Source: Phymatolithon calcareum (lineage: Eukaryota > Rhodophyta > Florideophyceae > Hapalidiales). From it: a DNA stretch of 64,000 nucleotides. The stretch spans positions 1,488,001-1,552,000 of the forward strand of contig OZ345376.1 in NCBI GenBank assembly GCA_977006965.1, given 5' to 3'. The notes beneath the pieces were generated by a model. It saw only the letters and a list, made by a program, of their open reading frames with translations. It had not been told where the DNA came from and ran no database searches. Of the stretch, positions 42,576-51,450 are shown one piece after another (position 1 is the stretch's first letter; every line of letters starts with the position of its first letter). A program made the position numbers and the translations under genes.

Positions 42576-42606
42576 GCGGCGTTTCTCTCCCCCTGACAAT
42601 CCCCTG
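42576..42606 (-). repeat. Isolated family-A MITE terminus (right arm)
   Basis: Read on the minus strand: CAGGGGATTGTCAGGGGGAG then AGAAACGCC, matching the outer end of the family-A elements at 49292 and 50193. It marks the edge of the inverted duplication and has a counterpart at 22580-22610. Confidence 0.55.
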
Positions 42607-42608
42607 AT

Positions 42609-42754
42609 GGTACCTTGTCAATAATTCCACTTAATTACGACTTTCGTCTTCGATTGTTTGCCGTGCATGTCGTTGGGGGACAACAATCGCCAACAGGCTG
42701 TGTAGTAGTTTTGAAACCGGTATCGTAATTAAATGGATTTATTGAAAAGCTACC
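42609..42754. repeat. 146-bp palindromic element, right-arm copy
   Basis: Inverted arms of about 32 bp: GGTACCTTGTCAATAATTCC at the left and its near-complement ending AAAGCTACC at the right, with a loop of about 80 bp. Same length as 22432-22577 in the other arm. Confidence 0.65.
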
Positions 42755-43353
42755 ATGTGTCCCAACTGGAGGAATGTCGGCACCTTTCTAGGCATATTCT
42801 GCTAGCATTGAAAATTTTCAGCTTCCTTAATCGGAATTACATACAATCACGTCAGTGGCTCTAGCCGCGTCAATCTCTTCTGCCGGGCTGAAACCGGTAT
42901 CAGAAGCTGTTGAAATGGACGTACAGTATGATGCTGATGGCAGTTCGATAGAGGGCTCAAATGCTAGAGATCAATAGAAGATGAGGGTGCTGTAATGGCG
43001 AGTCATAGAGAATGCCAGAGCGTTAATGTCGCCCTTGAAAAGGATGCCTCTCATGTTGCTCTGCAGCAATGATAAAAGGATTGCTTTCTAGTTAGATCTC
43101 CGTTGCCTGGTCCTGTTGATTTCCAATAACTCATTACATCACGCCAACGGTACAGGCAGCAGAACATGACGGGGACGCAGTACGAAACCCGTGACAGATA
43201 TGGTTCTCTTCCTTAAGCTTGCTTTCCGGACATCCAGAAAGAAATGCAATGCGAACAAATGAGAAAACCGAAAAATGTTCGAAAGCGCTGGTCATACTAT
43301 AACCTAGCCTACCGAAAGCCAGCTCCGGAGTATGGTCCACCAGCTTTTCGTAC
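42755..43353. other. Upstream region of Sel1 gene B, with the empty hAT target site
   Basis: Homologous to 19782-20187 plus 22247-22431 in the left arm. The uninterrupted site for the 2043-bp transposon lies near 42961-42968. A 73-codon divergent frame (43134-43355, minus) matches 19780-20001 of the other arm. Confidence 0.55.
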
Positions 43354-45375
43354 ATGGAACGTTTCTATATTCGGACACCTCATATTGTTCTCTATCTCTC
43401 CCCCTGCAAACACCTCCCTCCCAACGTCGGCAAGGAAGATAGTACCGAGACAATGGCACATCACGAGAAACAACCGCAAAGTGCAGAAAAGGGCATTGAA
43501 GAGGACCAGCTTAGCGCTGCAACACTCCTTAAGAGTGTCAGGGAAGGGCGCGCGGATCCAACGGCCATGTGCAAGTTGGCAGTTGTACTACAGACAGGCG
43601 CAGAAGGCGTACCGGCCGACCCCCGTCAAGCCATGAAGCTATATACCCGTGCAATCGAAGAGGGCCGAAATATAGAGGCCATGAACAACCTTGGGCGACT
43701 GTTCCAGAATGGGGACGATGGCATACCAGCGGACCCAGCTCGTGCCGTTGCACTGTACACTCGCGCCATTGAGGAGGGTGGAGATGTCAGAGCCATGGTC
43801 AATTTGGGACGCTTACTCCAAACTGGCGCTGAGAATGTAAAAGCAGACCCACCTCGTGCGATGGAGCTGTACACCCGTGCGATCGAGGAGGGAGACGAGG
43901 TTGCTATGAACAATCTTGGAATTCTGCTGGAGTTTGGAGGAGAGGGTGTACCAGCAGACCCTCCTCGTGCGATGGAGCTGTATTCTAGAGCTATTGAAGA
44001 GGGAGGAGACCTGTATGCAATGAACAACCTGGGATTGATGTTTCAAAACGGTCGAGAGGGCATCCCTGCAGACCCTCCTCGTGCCGTACAGTTGTACACT
44101 CGCGCCATTAAGGAAGGGGACTGGGTAGATGCGATGGTCAACCTGGGACGCATACTACAGCACGGCGCCGAGAACGTACCAGCAGACCCACCTCGTGCGA
44201 TTGAGCTGTACTCCCGCGCTATAGCGGAGAATGGAGATGTAGCTGCAATGTACAACCTCGGGAGATTATTCGCGAATGGAGAAGAAGGCGTCCCGGCAGA
44301 CCTTCCTCGTGCCGTAGAGCTGTACATTCGCGCCGTTGAAGAAGGGGAATGGGTAGATGCGATGGTCAACCTGGGACTCATGCTTCATTACGGCGCTGAG
44401 AACGTACAAGCAAACCCACCTCGTGCGATTGAGCTGTACACCCGCGCTATAGAGAAGAATGGAGATGTAGCTGCAATGTACAACCTCGGAAGATTATTCG
44501 CGAATGGAGGAGAAGGCGTCCCGGCAGACCCTCCTCGTGCCGTAGAGCTGTACACTCGCGCCATTGAAGAAGGGGAATGGGTAGATGCGATGTTCAAACT
44601 GGGGTACATACTACAGAACGGCGCCGAGAACGTACCGGAAGACCCACCTCGGGCGATGGAGCTGTATTCAAGAGCGATTGAAGTGGGAGGAGACGTGTGT
44701 GCAATGTACAACCTGGGATGCCTGCTTCAAGACGGCCAAGAGGGTGTTCCGGCAGACCCTCCTCGTGCCGTAGAGCTGTACAATCGCGCCATTGAAGAAG
44801 GGGAATGGGTAGATGCGATGGTCAACCTGGGAAACATACTACAACTCGGCGCCGAGAACGTACCGGCAGACCCACCTCGGGCGATGGAGCTGTATTCTAG
44901 GGCGATTGAAGTGGAAGGAGACGTCTATGCAATGAACAACCTTGGATGTTTGCTTCAAAACGGCGGAGAGGGCGTCCCTGCAGACCCTCCTCGTGCCTTA
45001 GAGCTCTATACACGGGCCATTAACGAGGGCAGGTATGTACCTGCTATGGTAAATCTGGGACACTTGCTGGAAGATGGTAACGATGGCGTCGCACCAGACC
45101 TTTCACGCGCCGTTCAGCTGTACAAGCGGGCGATTGAGGAAGGTGGACACATTGATACAATGATCCATTTTGGGAATTTGCTTGAAAAAGGGAATGAGAA
45201 CGTCCCTGCAGATGCACAGTACGCCGTTGAGCTATACACCCGTGCTATCAAACTGTCGGAAGATGTTAATGCAACGGTCAACTTGGCCCTACTATTGCGA
45301 TGTGGTAGGGAGCATGTGCCGACAGACCGGGCTCGAGCGATGCAGTTAATAAGAAAAGCATATTCCCTTTTGTAG
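43354..45375 (+). CDS. Sel1-like repeat protein B
   Basis: 673 residues made of about 16 Sel1-like repeats of 38 residues (VPADPPRAVELYTRAIEEG, then AMxNLGxLLxxGxEG), preceded by an acidic lead-in (EEDQLSAATLLKSV) and ending DRARAMQLIRKAYSLL as in its paralogue at 17871-19781. Likely a soluble protein-interaction scaffold; partner unknown. It has one more repeat than protein A, and the order of repeat subtypes in the middle differs, so repeats have been gained or lost since the duplication. The Met at 43354 (MERF) is the first start shared with the paralogue; Met at 43453 (MAHHEKQ) is an alternative. Convergent with AT3-SGNH gene C. Confidence 0.9.
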   Translation: MERFYIRTPHIVLYLSPCKHLPPNVGKEDSTETMAHHEKQPQSAEKGIEEDQLSAATLLKSVREGRADPTAMCKLAVVLQTGAEGVPADPRQAMKLYTRAIEEGRNIEAMNNLGRLFQNGDDGIPADPARAVALYTRAIEEGGDVRAMVNLGRLLQTGAENVKADPPRAMELYTRAIEEGDEVAMNNLGILLEFGGEGVPADPPRAMELYSRAIEEGGDLYAMNNLGLMFQNGREGIPADPPRAVQLYTRAIKEGDWVDAMVNLGRILQHGAENVPADPPRAIELYSRAIAENGDVAAMYNLGRLFANGEEGVPADLPRAVELYIRAVEEGEWVDAMVNLGLMLHYGAENVQANPPRAIELYTRAIEKNGDVAAMYNLGRLFANGGEGVPADPPRAVELYTRAIEEGEWVDAMFKLGYILQNGAENVPEDPPRAMELYSRAIEVGGDVCAMYNLGCLLQDGQEGVPADPPRAVELYNRAIEEGEWVDAMVNLGNILQLGAENVPADPPRAMELYSRAIEVEGDVYAMNNLGCLLQNGGEGVPADPPRALELYTRAINEGRYVPAMVNLGHLLEDGNDGVAPDLSRAVQLYKRAIEEGGHIDTMIHFGNLLEKGNENVPADAQYAVELYTRAIKLSEDVNATVNLALLLRCGREHVPTDRARAMQLIRKAYSLL

Positions 45376-46422
45376 ATTCTCCGTCAAATCTAAAACTGCA
45401 AGGGTGCTGACAGTCAAATGAGTTTTGTGAAACACGCTGTGATCATCACGGTGGAAAAATGCTGTTACTGCTCGGACTTCGACATAAAAATGCTTGCGTA
45501 CAGCTCTGTAACGTGCAGAGGGAATCCAATCCTCACTTTGGCCGTCGTCGGAGGACTGATGAACTGCCGTGGACGACCCCAGCCCAACTCCTGGCGGTAG
45601 TTTTTCTCCCTGTCATGCATACATACGCGTAGATGACTTGGAGCACAGCCAGGATGTCTTTGCCGGGCGACAATGGCAGCGCAAACGAACACACGGACAT
45701 CAGGATGGGTGTGCTTTGTGCCTGCATCGCCGCAAAACGAAAGGGTGTTGCAGATAGCCACGGTGAAAACGTTCTGCGCATCGACAACAACGAAAATATT
45801 TCCGAAAGGTGCGGCGGACGCTTTTTCAACGGCGTTCTTGCGCACAGCCACAAGCCCCGGGATACAGACGGAGCGAGAATGGTCTTGGTGATGACGAAAT
45901 CAACTGTGACGTGAATAATTTACGATGGTCACGACGGCAACAGGGTCGGACGAGGGCACCAAAGGCGAAGAGCATTGCATTCGAACGTGCGCTCATCTTT
46001 CTGACGATGTAAATCTTGTAATTAATCTCGAGGACGAACAGACATGTGAGGCACGCGGATAATAATGCACTCACCGCACTCCGAGTGCAATGGGCTGTGT
46101 TTCGCCATTCGGACAAGATGATCTCGAGCCATACAGAAAGGCACGAATCCCAGAGGCCATTGCGTCATTTCGCCACAGCACCGGGAGTTCATCGTCTACA
46201 CCGTGCTGCGCTGCGGCATCCAGTGGCATGGATAATGCGTCGGTTGCAGAAGGGCGACTAGCTGGAGCATCGGCTGGATCTTGTTCCTCCGTTTGCATTG
46301 CTACAAACTGGAGTCCGAATCATACCTTGAGCTGATCCAATTGCCAAATCCAGAATCTTGTTGCGGTAACTTTCCGCTGACTGCTATCCGGAAGGGCATC
46401 CAACGTCTGCCTATCGCTTTAT
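45376..46422. other. Intergenic spacer between Sel1 gene B and AT3-SGNH gene C
   Basis: About 1.05 kb, homologous to 16747-17870. No gene recognised; open frames of 60-130 codons are not shared in frame with the left-arm copy. Expected to hold the 3' ends of both convergent transcripts. Confidence 0.55.
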
Positions 46423-48579
46423 TCATTTTCCAGAAATGCGATTAAGATCCCTAGTCGCTCGTTTCTTAATCATTTTATTCCAGGAAATACCACTGTATCC
46501 ATCCTTTTGCCATCGCAGTGCGAAATACGCGCTTCCAAGTGCTGACAAGTGGTTTTCATCGTGATAAAGAAGAGCTCCGCCCATAGTGACTCGGCAAGTA
46601 TCACCCTTGGCACTTCCTTTGGCCGCCTCATCGCAAAAATATTTCGACAGAATCACAGCTTTCGCTACGCCAACACCGTTCGCAGCACTACGAATTACGT
46701 CATCAATGAATTTAAACCGTTCCATGACCGTCGCGCGCGATGGGCCATTACAATGCTTCCCTGTTTTGCATACCCGCAGATCGAACGGCAGGAGAGGTAC
46801 CTGCGAAAACAGAATTGGAGTCGCACCAGTGTCCGCAATCATTTTCGCAGTGGCTTTGAGGGCAGGTCCGAAGATCGATTTTGAATGATTCTTCCCAAAT
46901 GATAATCCACGTCGAATTGAATCTTCCCTGCTTTCTCCGGGCTGTATAAAAAGCGTGACCGTGTGCTTTCCATACCCGTGATTCGGAAGACTGCCTTCCC
47001 ATCGTGCTGCGAGAATGACAGCATCAAACTCTTCCTTGGCCACTCGTTCTCGCCACATCGCGTTAAATTCCCGACATACCTTGTCCATTGCCGGCTTGAG
47101 AAGAAATATTTTGACAATGCCCAAGATCGGAGGGCATGTATATCGACTCCAGATGTGAACATTAGCCCCCAAAGTCTCGACGAGATGTACGGCCAATGGT
47201 TGCAAACTGCTTGCATGACTGTCACCGATAATGGCCACCCGCAGAGCAGGTCTATTAACAGGTTTGAAGATCATTTCATTCCCCAGTTTCCCAACCTTCT
47301 TTTTCGAAAAATTCTTAGGCGATATCGAACGTTTCGCCAGTCCCACCACTTCAGAAGCATTAATACCACCGAATTGCAGGCTCGCCCCCCGGAATGATGT
47401 CAGGTCATCCATGACGTTGTTGAGCGCATGCTTTGCCTTTTCGTCAAATGTAAACGCCAGCAAGAGGAACGCTGCAACAAGAGCGGTGACGAGGGCGAAG
47501 AACTTGAGAAAGAACATGCGTGCATTTCCGAATTCGCGACGCGCCATTAACGGCCGTTCGATGAGAAAATGAAGCGCGTAGCCACCCACAAGTGACGAGA
47601 GGAAACCCACCGAGCGCTCAACAGGCGTGAGAGGGGTCCATAAGCGTATTGATCTAATGTGAATCAGCAAAGGCCAGTGCACGAGGTAAACGCTATACGA
47701 AATGTTTCCCAGGAAGCCTAGTAGATTCCCTGACAGGAAGAATCTCGCCACCTTTGAGCCAGGTGTACTGATCAGTGCCGCGGTTGACAGACACGGGACT
47801 ATGGCGCGAACGCCAGGGAACACATCCCTCGGATGGAAGGTGGCGGCAGCGGTCAAGAGTGCCGTGAGCCCTATAAGAGACAGTACATCGGCTAGACGGG
47901 TGGAAAAAACCAGCGATTTCGGAAGCGTATGTATGGCCACGACGGTACCGATGAGAAATTCCCAAGCGCGATGATGCGGCAGGTAGAACCCCGCATTTGG
48001 ATTATGTATTGCCACCTGCTCAGCAAACGCCATACCGATTGCGGTAAAAATCGCTGCGAATGTCGCAGGAAGCACGGGATCCACGGCGTACAGCACGGAG
48101 TGGAGGGGAGCCCATAGCATATAGAATTGTGTTTCAACACCAAGCGACCAAGTGTGCAGCAGGGGCTTTCGAGCAGCGGCTGTATCGAAATAACCACTGC
48201 GAAAGAAGAAGTCCACGTTTGAAGCGCCCAAAGTTGCAGCAGCTGCAGATTGAGCAGCGTCGCGTACGTCAAGTGTTGGGAGAACGGCAAGTGATACAAC
48301 ATTGGAAATGATCAGAGTGACAAACAAGGCTGGAGCTAGGCGCGTTATTCGCCGTGTGTAAAATGTGGAGAGTGAAAATTTGGAGAGTTCTAATGAACGC
48401 TTGATGTTGCCGGATATTAGATATCCGGAGAGGACGAAAAATACGTCGACGCCTATGAAACCGCCGGAGAATGGCCGGATGTCAAAATGGTAGAGCAGGA
48501 CCAGTAGAAGGGCAAGCCCACGGAGGCCGGCCAGATCAGCTCTGCGGCTCTTCTTCTCCGTCAAGTTGGTGAGTACCAT
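46423..48579 (-). CDS. AT3-SGNH fusion: membrane O-acyltransferase with C-terminal SGNH domain (gene C, intact)
   Basis: 718 residues. AT3 domain: RADLAGLRG at 13-21 with H31, GGFIGVDVFFVLSGYLISG at 39-57, HTWSLGVETQFY at 142-153, GNISYSVYLVHWP at 291-303, then a last hydrophobic stretch at 356-378. SGNH part: IIGDSH at 450-455 and D674-x-x-H677. This is the standard layout of polysaccharide O-acetyltransferases of the OafA type, acting at a membrane with the SGNH part on the far side. The ATG at 48579 aligns with gene B. Identity with gene B is high along the whole length, and the last 146 residues match the fragment at 16302-16746. Single exon, no breaks, convergent with Sel1 gene B. Confidence 0.93.
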   Translation of the reverse strand: MVLTNLTEKKSRRADLAGLRGLALLLVLLYHFDIRPFSGGFIGVDVFFVLSGYLISGNIKRSLELSKFSLSTFYTRRITRLAPALFVTLIISNVVSLAVLPTLDVRDAAQSAAAATLGASNVDFFFRSGYFDTAAARKPLLHTWSLGVETQFYMLWAPLHSVLYAVDPVLPATFAAIFTAIGMAFAEQVAIHNPNAGFYLPHHRAWEFLIGTVVAIHTLPKSLVFSTRLADVLSLIGLTALLTAAATFHPRDVFPGVRAIVPCLSTAALISTPGSKVARFFLSGNLLGFLGNISYSVYLVHWPLLIHIRSIRLWTPLTPVERSVGFLSSLVGGYALHFLIERPLMARREFGNARMFFLKFFALVTALVAAFLLLAFTFDEKAKHALNNVMDDLTSFRGASLQFGGINASEVVGLAKRSISPKNFSKKKVGKLGNEMIFKPVNRPALRVAIIGDSHASSLQPLAVHLVETLGANVHIWSRYTCPPILGIVKIFLLKPAMDKVCREFNAMWRERVAKEEFDAVILAARWEGSLPNHGYGKHTVTLFIQPGESREDSIRRGLSFGKNHSKSIFGPALKATAKMIADTGATPILFSQVPLLPFDLRVCKTGKHCNGPSRATVMERFKFIDDVIRSAANGVGVAKAVILSKYFCDEAAKGSAKGDTCRVTMGGALLYHDENHLSALGSAYFALRWQKDGYSGISWNKMIKKRATRDLNRISGK

Positions 48580-49284
48580 GACTACGGGCGTAGAGGACGA
48601 TTGGATAGATCGTGGAGAGTGTGGAAGTGAATGAACGTAAGATTACGAAAGCATTCTCTATACTTGTATGCGCTGGTTTAATACAGACTGATCACGCTAA
48701 ATTGGGTCCGAGGTGTGTACTTCTACAATAACTATGACTAATGGTCCGGTTGACATTGGTTAGAGGCTCGAGGGTGAACAGCGTATTTTCCGGAATACGT
48801 TAGATCTACAGAGGTTGACTTCCCAGAGCTCTGTATACGAGCTGAGAGTACTCTAGAGAAGCAAATTTTGGCTTTTAGTTTGCTTGAAGTCGTGTAACCT
48901 ATCAGCATCTGTAATGATTTCCCTTGATGGCCGATTGTGTCCGCCGATTTTTTATGCGAGTTGCGAGACTCATTCACCTGCAATAAGTACAGTATTGCGT
49001 AAAAGGGGTAAGCCAGATAATCCTTGATTGGTATCACGCGATCGTCAAAGAACGAGACCTCCGCTTTCCTCCTGAACACGTTTGAGGCTACCATTCGCAG
49101 TCCGGCATACTTCTGGGCTTACTTGATAGCGGAAAAATGTCAAACATTAGCACTGCTGATATATTCTAAAAATCAACATAAATACTCCCTAGAGTAAGCC
49201 ATAAATAAGATCCGAGCCTGAGAAGGGTTAACATTATTTCCCCCCATGGGAAAATAACACAATTTTAATTGTCGCAAGAACCAT
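48580..49284. other. Upstream region of AT3-SGNH gene C; no gene seen
   Basis: About 700 bp. One unrecognised 118-codon minus-strand frame (48738-49094) without domain signature. Should contain the promoter of gene C near its right-hand flank (48580-48700). Confidence 0.4.
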
Positions 49285-49291
49285 CTAATAC

Positions 49292-49648
49292 CAGGGGAAT
49301 GTTATGGGGGGGAGTAACACTGATTTTTTTTGTTTCAAAACTTGTCTGCAAAAGCATGACATTGATGTGCCGGCAAAAATTATGAGTTCAGGCTGTATCA
49401 ATAATAACTCTTGTTTACAAAATATTTCTATTGTTTTTCACCACAAAATCGAATACTGCAACGAGAGCGACCGCTACATTGGCAGCTCCCAATGTTCCGG
49501 GAACGAGGGCCATATTTTCAGCTTTCATTCTCCTTTTTATGAAGCAATTAATCCCTGCAAAATTATATCAAACATACACTATAGACGCAAATCCAAAAAA
49601 TCGGTATGATAAGGGGTTCGTGTTACTCCCCCCCATAACACTCCCCTG
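49292..49648. mobile_element. Family-A hAT-like MITE, intact copy (357 bp)
   Basis: The outermost 10 bases read inward are CAGGGGAATG (left) and CAGGGGAGTG (right), and both continue TTATGGGGGGGAGTAACAC, so about 29 bp of terminal inverted repeat with one mismatch. Flanked by the direct repeat CTAATAC at 49285-49291 and 49649-49655. A CAGGG start with a 7-8 bp duplication fits the hAT superfamily. The interior has no transposase but holds a short hairpin, ACATTGG...CCAATGT, at about 49476-49495, conserved in the other copies. Confidence 0.88.
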
Positions 49649-49661
49649 CTAATACGTTGTA

Positions 49662-50186
49662 CAGTACAACCTCCCGTACTGCAACCCGCCTAGCTGCAAA
49701 ACCTGCAATTTTGCAACAGATGGGCTCAGAAGAGCTTGCTTCCAAAAATATCGAATTTTAAAGGTCCCTTGCAACCTGCTATATTGCAAGCAAAATCCTG
49801 AGGGGTCTTTAATTTTGGTTATATTTATGATGGCATGGATTGCAGGAACAACTGCACAAATGAAGTTTTATCTCAGCTTTCACCGCTGTGCAAGTCCATG
49901 AGTGCCACAACTTCCAAACGAGGAAGAAGAAAAATCATGGTTCCGTCTTGGTTTTTGGCGGGCCTCTCCCTAATGGCGCATGGGGGCTTATTCTGGGCGA
50001 GGACCTGTCTAAAGAGCACCGAGAGCGGCGGTTGCAATGTCAGTATGCCACGTTTTGTAAACCTTACTGAAAGCGACTTTTTCGGGCGCTAATTCAGCGA
50101 TATGATGCACCTCCTTAGTTGCAATACCTCTAATGTTGCAATCGATGTGCCTTTACCGCCGTGTTGCAGTACGGGAGGTTGTACTG
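49662..50186. mobile_element. Tc1/mariner (Tigger-type) MITE, 525 bp
   Basis: The terminal inverted repeats begin CAGTACAACCTCCCGTACTG and continue CAAC at both ends (24 bp without a mismatch). TA flanks each side (49660-49661 and 50187-50188), the usual Tc1/mariner target. The interior has several TGCAA-rich short repeats and one open frame (49835-50092, plus) without recognisable domain, so it is non-autonomous. Confidence 0.85.
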
Positions 50187-50192
50187 TATTAC

Positions 50193-51354
50193 CAGGGAAA
50201 TGTTAAGGACCTACATCCCCATCTTAGATTTTCACTTTTAATTTTTATGAGCTTGGCAATCCGAGAAGCTCATTGGGCACATTCTGTTATGGCAGTACAT
50301 AACTGGCTAAGCAAAAAAAAGTCCTCGCGCCGTGGAAACGTTTTCTAGAAATTCTCAGCAGAGGATTCCGTCAAAAATCGGAACAGCTCCTTAAACGCGC
50401 AGTTTAAGACCACTTCCTGATCCGTTCTTCGCATTTCGAAAACTATTATAGAAAGCCAAGAATGTAGGTTATCCAAAAATCAAAAAAAAGCAAAGAAAGG
50501 GGATGAAATAAGGAGTGTAGAGCACTTTTCGTAATTCTGATCTGGAAAAAGAATCGCCTACAAAGATGGACAATTTTCTCGAAAAGGACTAGATAAATTT
50601 CTTATTGCCTCGGTCAAAAGTTTCGAATGGTTGTAGACGACCGCAGGAATACTGCAAATTTGGTAAAATCGAACGTCTAGGCGGCAAACAAGTTCGCGTC
50701 GCGAGACCGAAAGTTTTTTAAAATCGGCAAAGGAACAGGCGAAAAATATACTAAAATTCACGTTGCGCCCTGACGAGAAGCTGAAACTGTTCGAAGGAAA
50801 CACAGTAAGCATTTTTCTGTAATGATTGATTAGAGACGAATATTGGATACTTTTGCTGACTTCATATTTGAAAATATTTCACTTGTTTCTACACATTTTC
50901 TTGAAACTGGATACAGTCCAGTCGGTGCAAACGATATAATTAAAATTTTCATCCAGTTTATGAGCATTGTTTCGGCCAGTGAGAGCGCTTCAAAGATGGG
51001 GAAGTAGGTCCTTAACGGGGGGAGAAACGCAGACCCTGTGTCATACCGCTTTTCCAAGATTATCATATATCGAGCCCGTTTGAAAAAGAAACATTAGGGC
51101 GAAGATCGCATCATAGAAATACCAGAGAAATAAAAGAAAATCATGGGAACATTAGGAGTTCCTAATGTAGCGGCAGCTCTCGTTGCTCGATTCGTTTCTT
51201 GGTAAGAAATAACTAGAATTAAGGTTGGCGGCAATGTTTTGTCGACAATTTTTGACACAGCGTTATCCTCATAATTCGCTATGCACAACGCGCGCCTCGT
51301 TTTTATTAGAATGTTTATGACACCGGCTTTGCGTTTCTCTCCCCCTTGACATTG
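50193..51354. mobile_element. Family-A MITE, second copy, split by a nested element
   Basis: Left terminus CAGGGAAATGTTAA at 50193-50206, then a foreign 805-bp insert, then the element resumes CGGGGGGAGAAACGC at 51016 and ends ...CTCCCCCTTGACATTG at 51354. The direct repeat GTATTAC at 50186-50192 and 51355-51361 flanks the whole. Without the insert the element is about 353 bp, close to the 357 bp of the copy at 49292, and the rejoined terminus lines up with that copy. The conserved hairpin is at about 51148-51167. Confidence 0.85.
50207..51011. mobile_element. MITE nested inside the second family-A copy (805 bp)
   Basis: Both ends read inward GGACCTAC, then (A/T)TCCCCATCTT, about 20 bp of inverted repeat. 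It is bordered by TTAA at 50203-50206 and 51012-51015. TTAA would suggest a piggyBac-like target; a TA target with ends AGGACC is equally compatible. It holds an unrecognised 84-codon minus-strand frame (50558-50812) and no transposase. Confidence 0.82.
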
Positions 51355-51450
51355 GTATTACTGAGTGTATTGCATAGATATGCTGTATGATGTGCACAGA
51401 AAAGCATTGTAAAAAATAATTGCTATTGTAATTATTTAAATTATTGTTCT

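Larger units (their letters stand above)
42576..46863. repeat. Right arm of the inverted segmental duplication
   Basis: Reverse complement of 16302-22610 without the 2043-bp transposon. It contains, from left to right, the family-A terminus, the 146-bp palindrome, the Sel1 upstream region, Sel1 gene B, the spacer and the C-terminal part of AT3-SGNH gene C. The true outer limit may extend further into gene C, because the left arm is cut by the retrotransposon array at the position equivalent to 46863. Confidence 0.9.
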
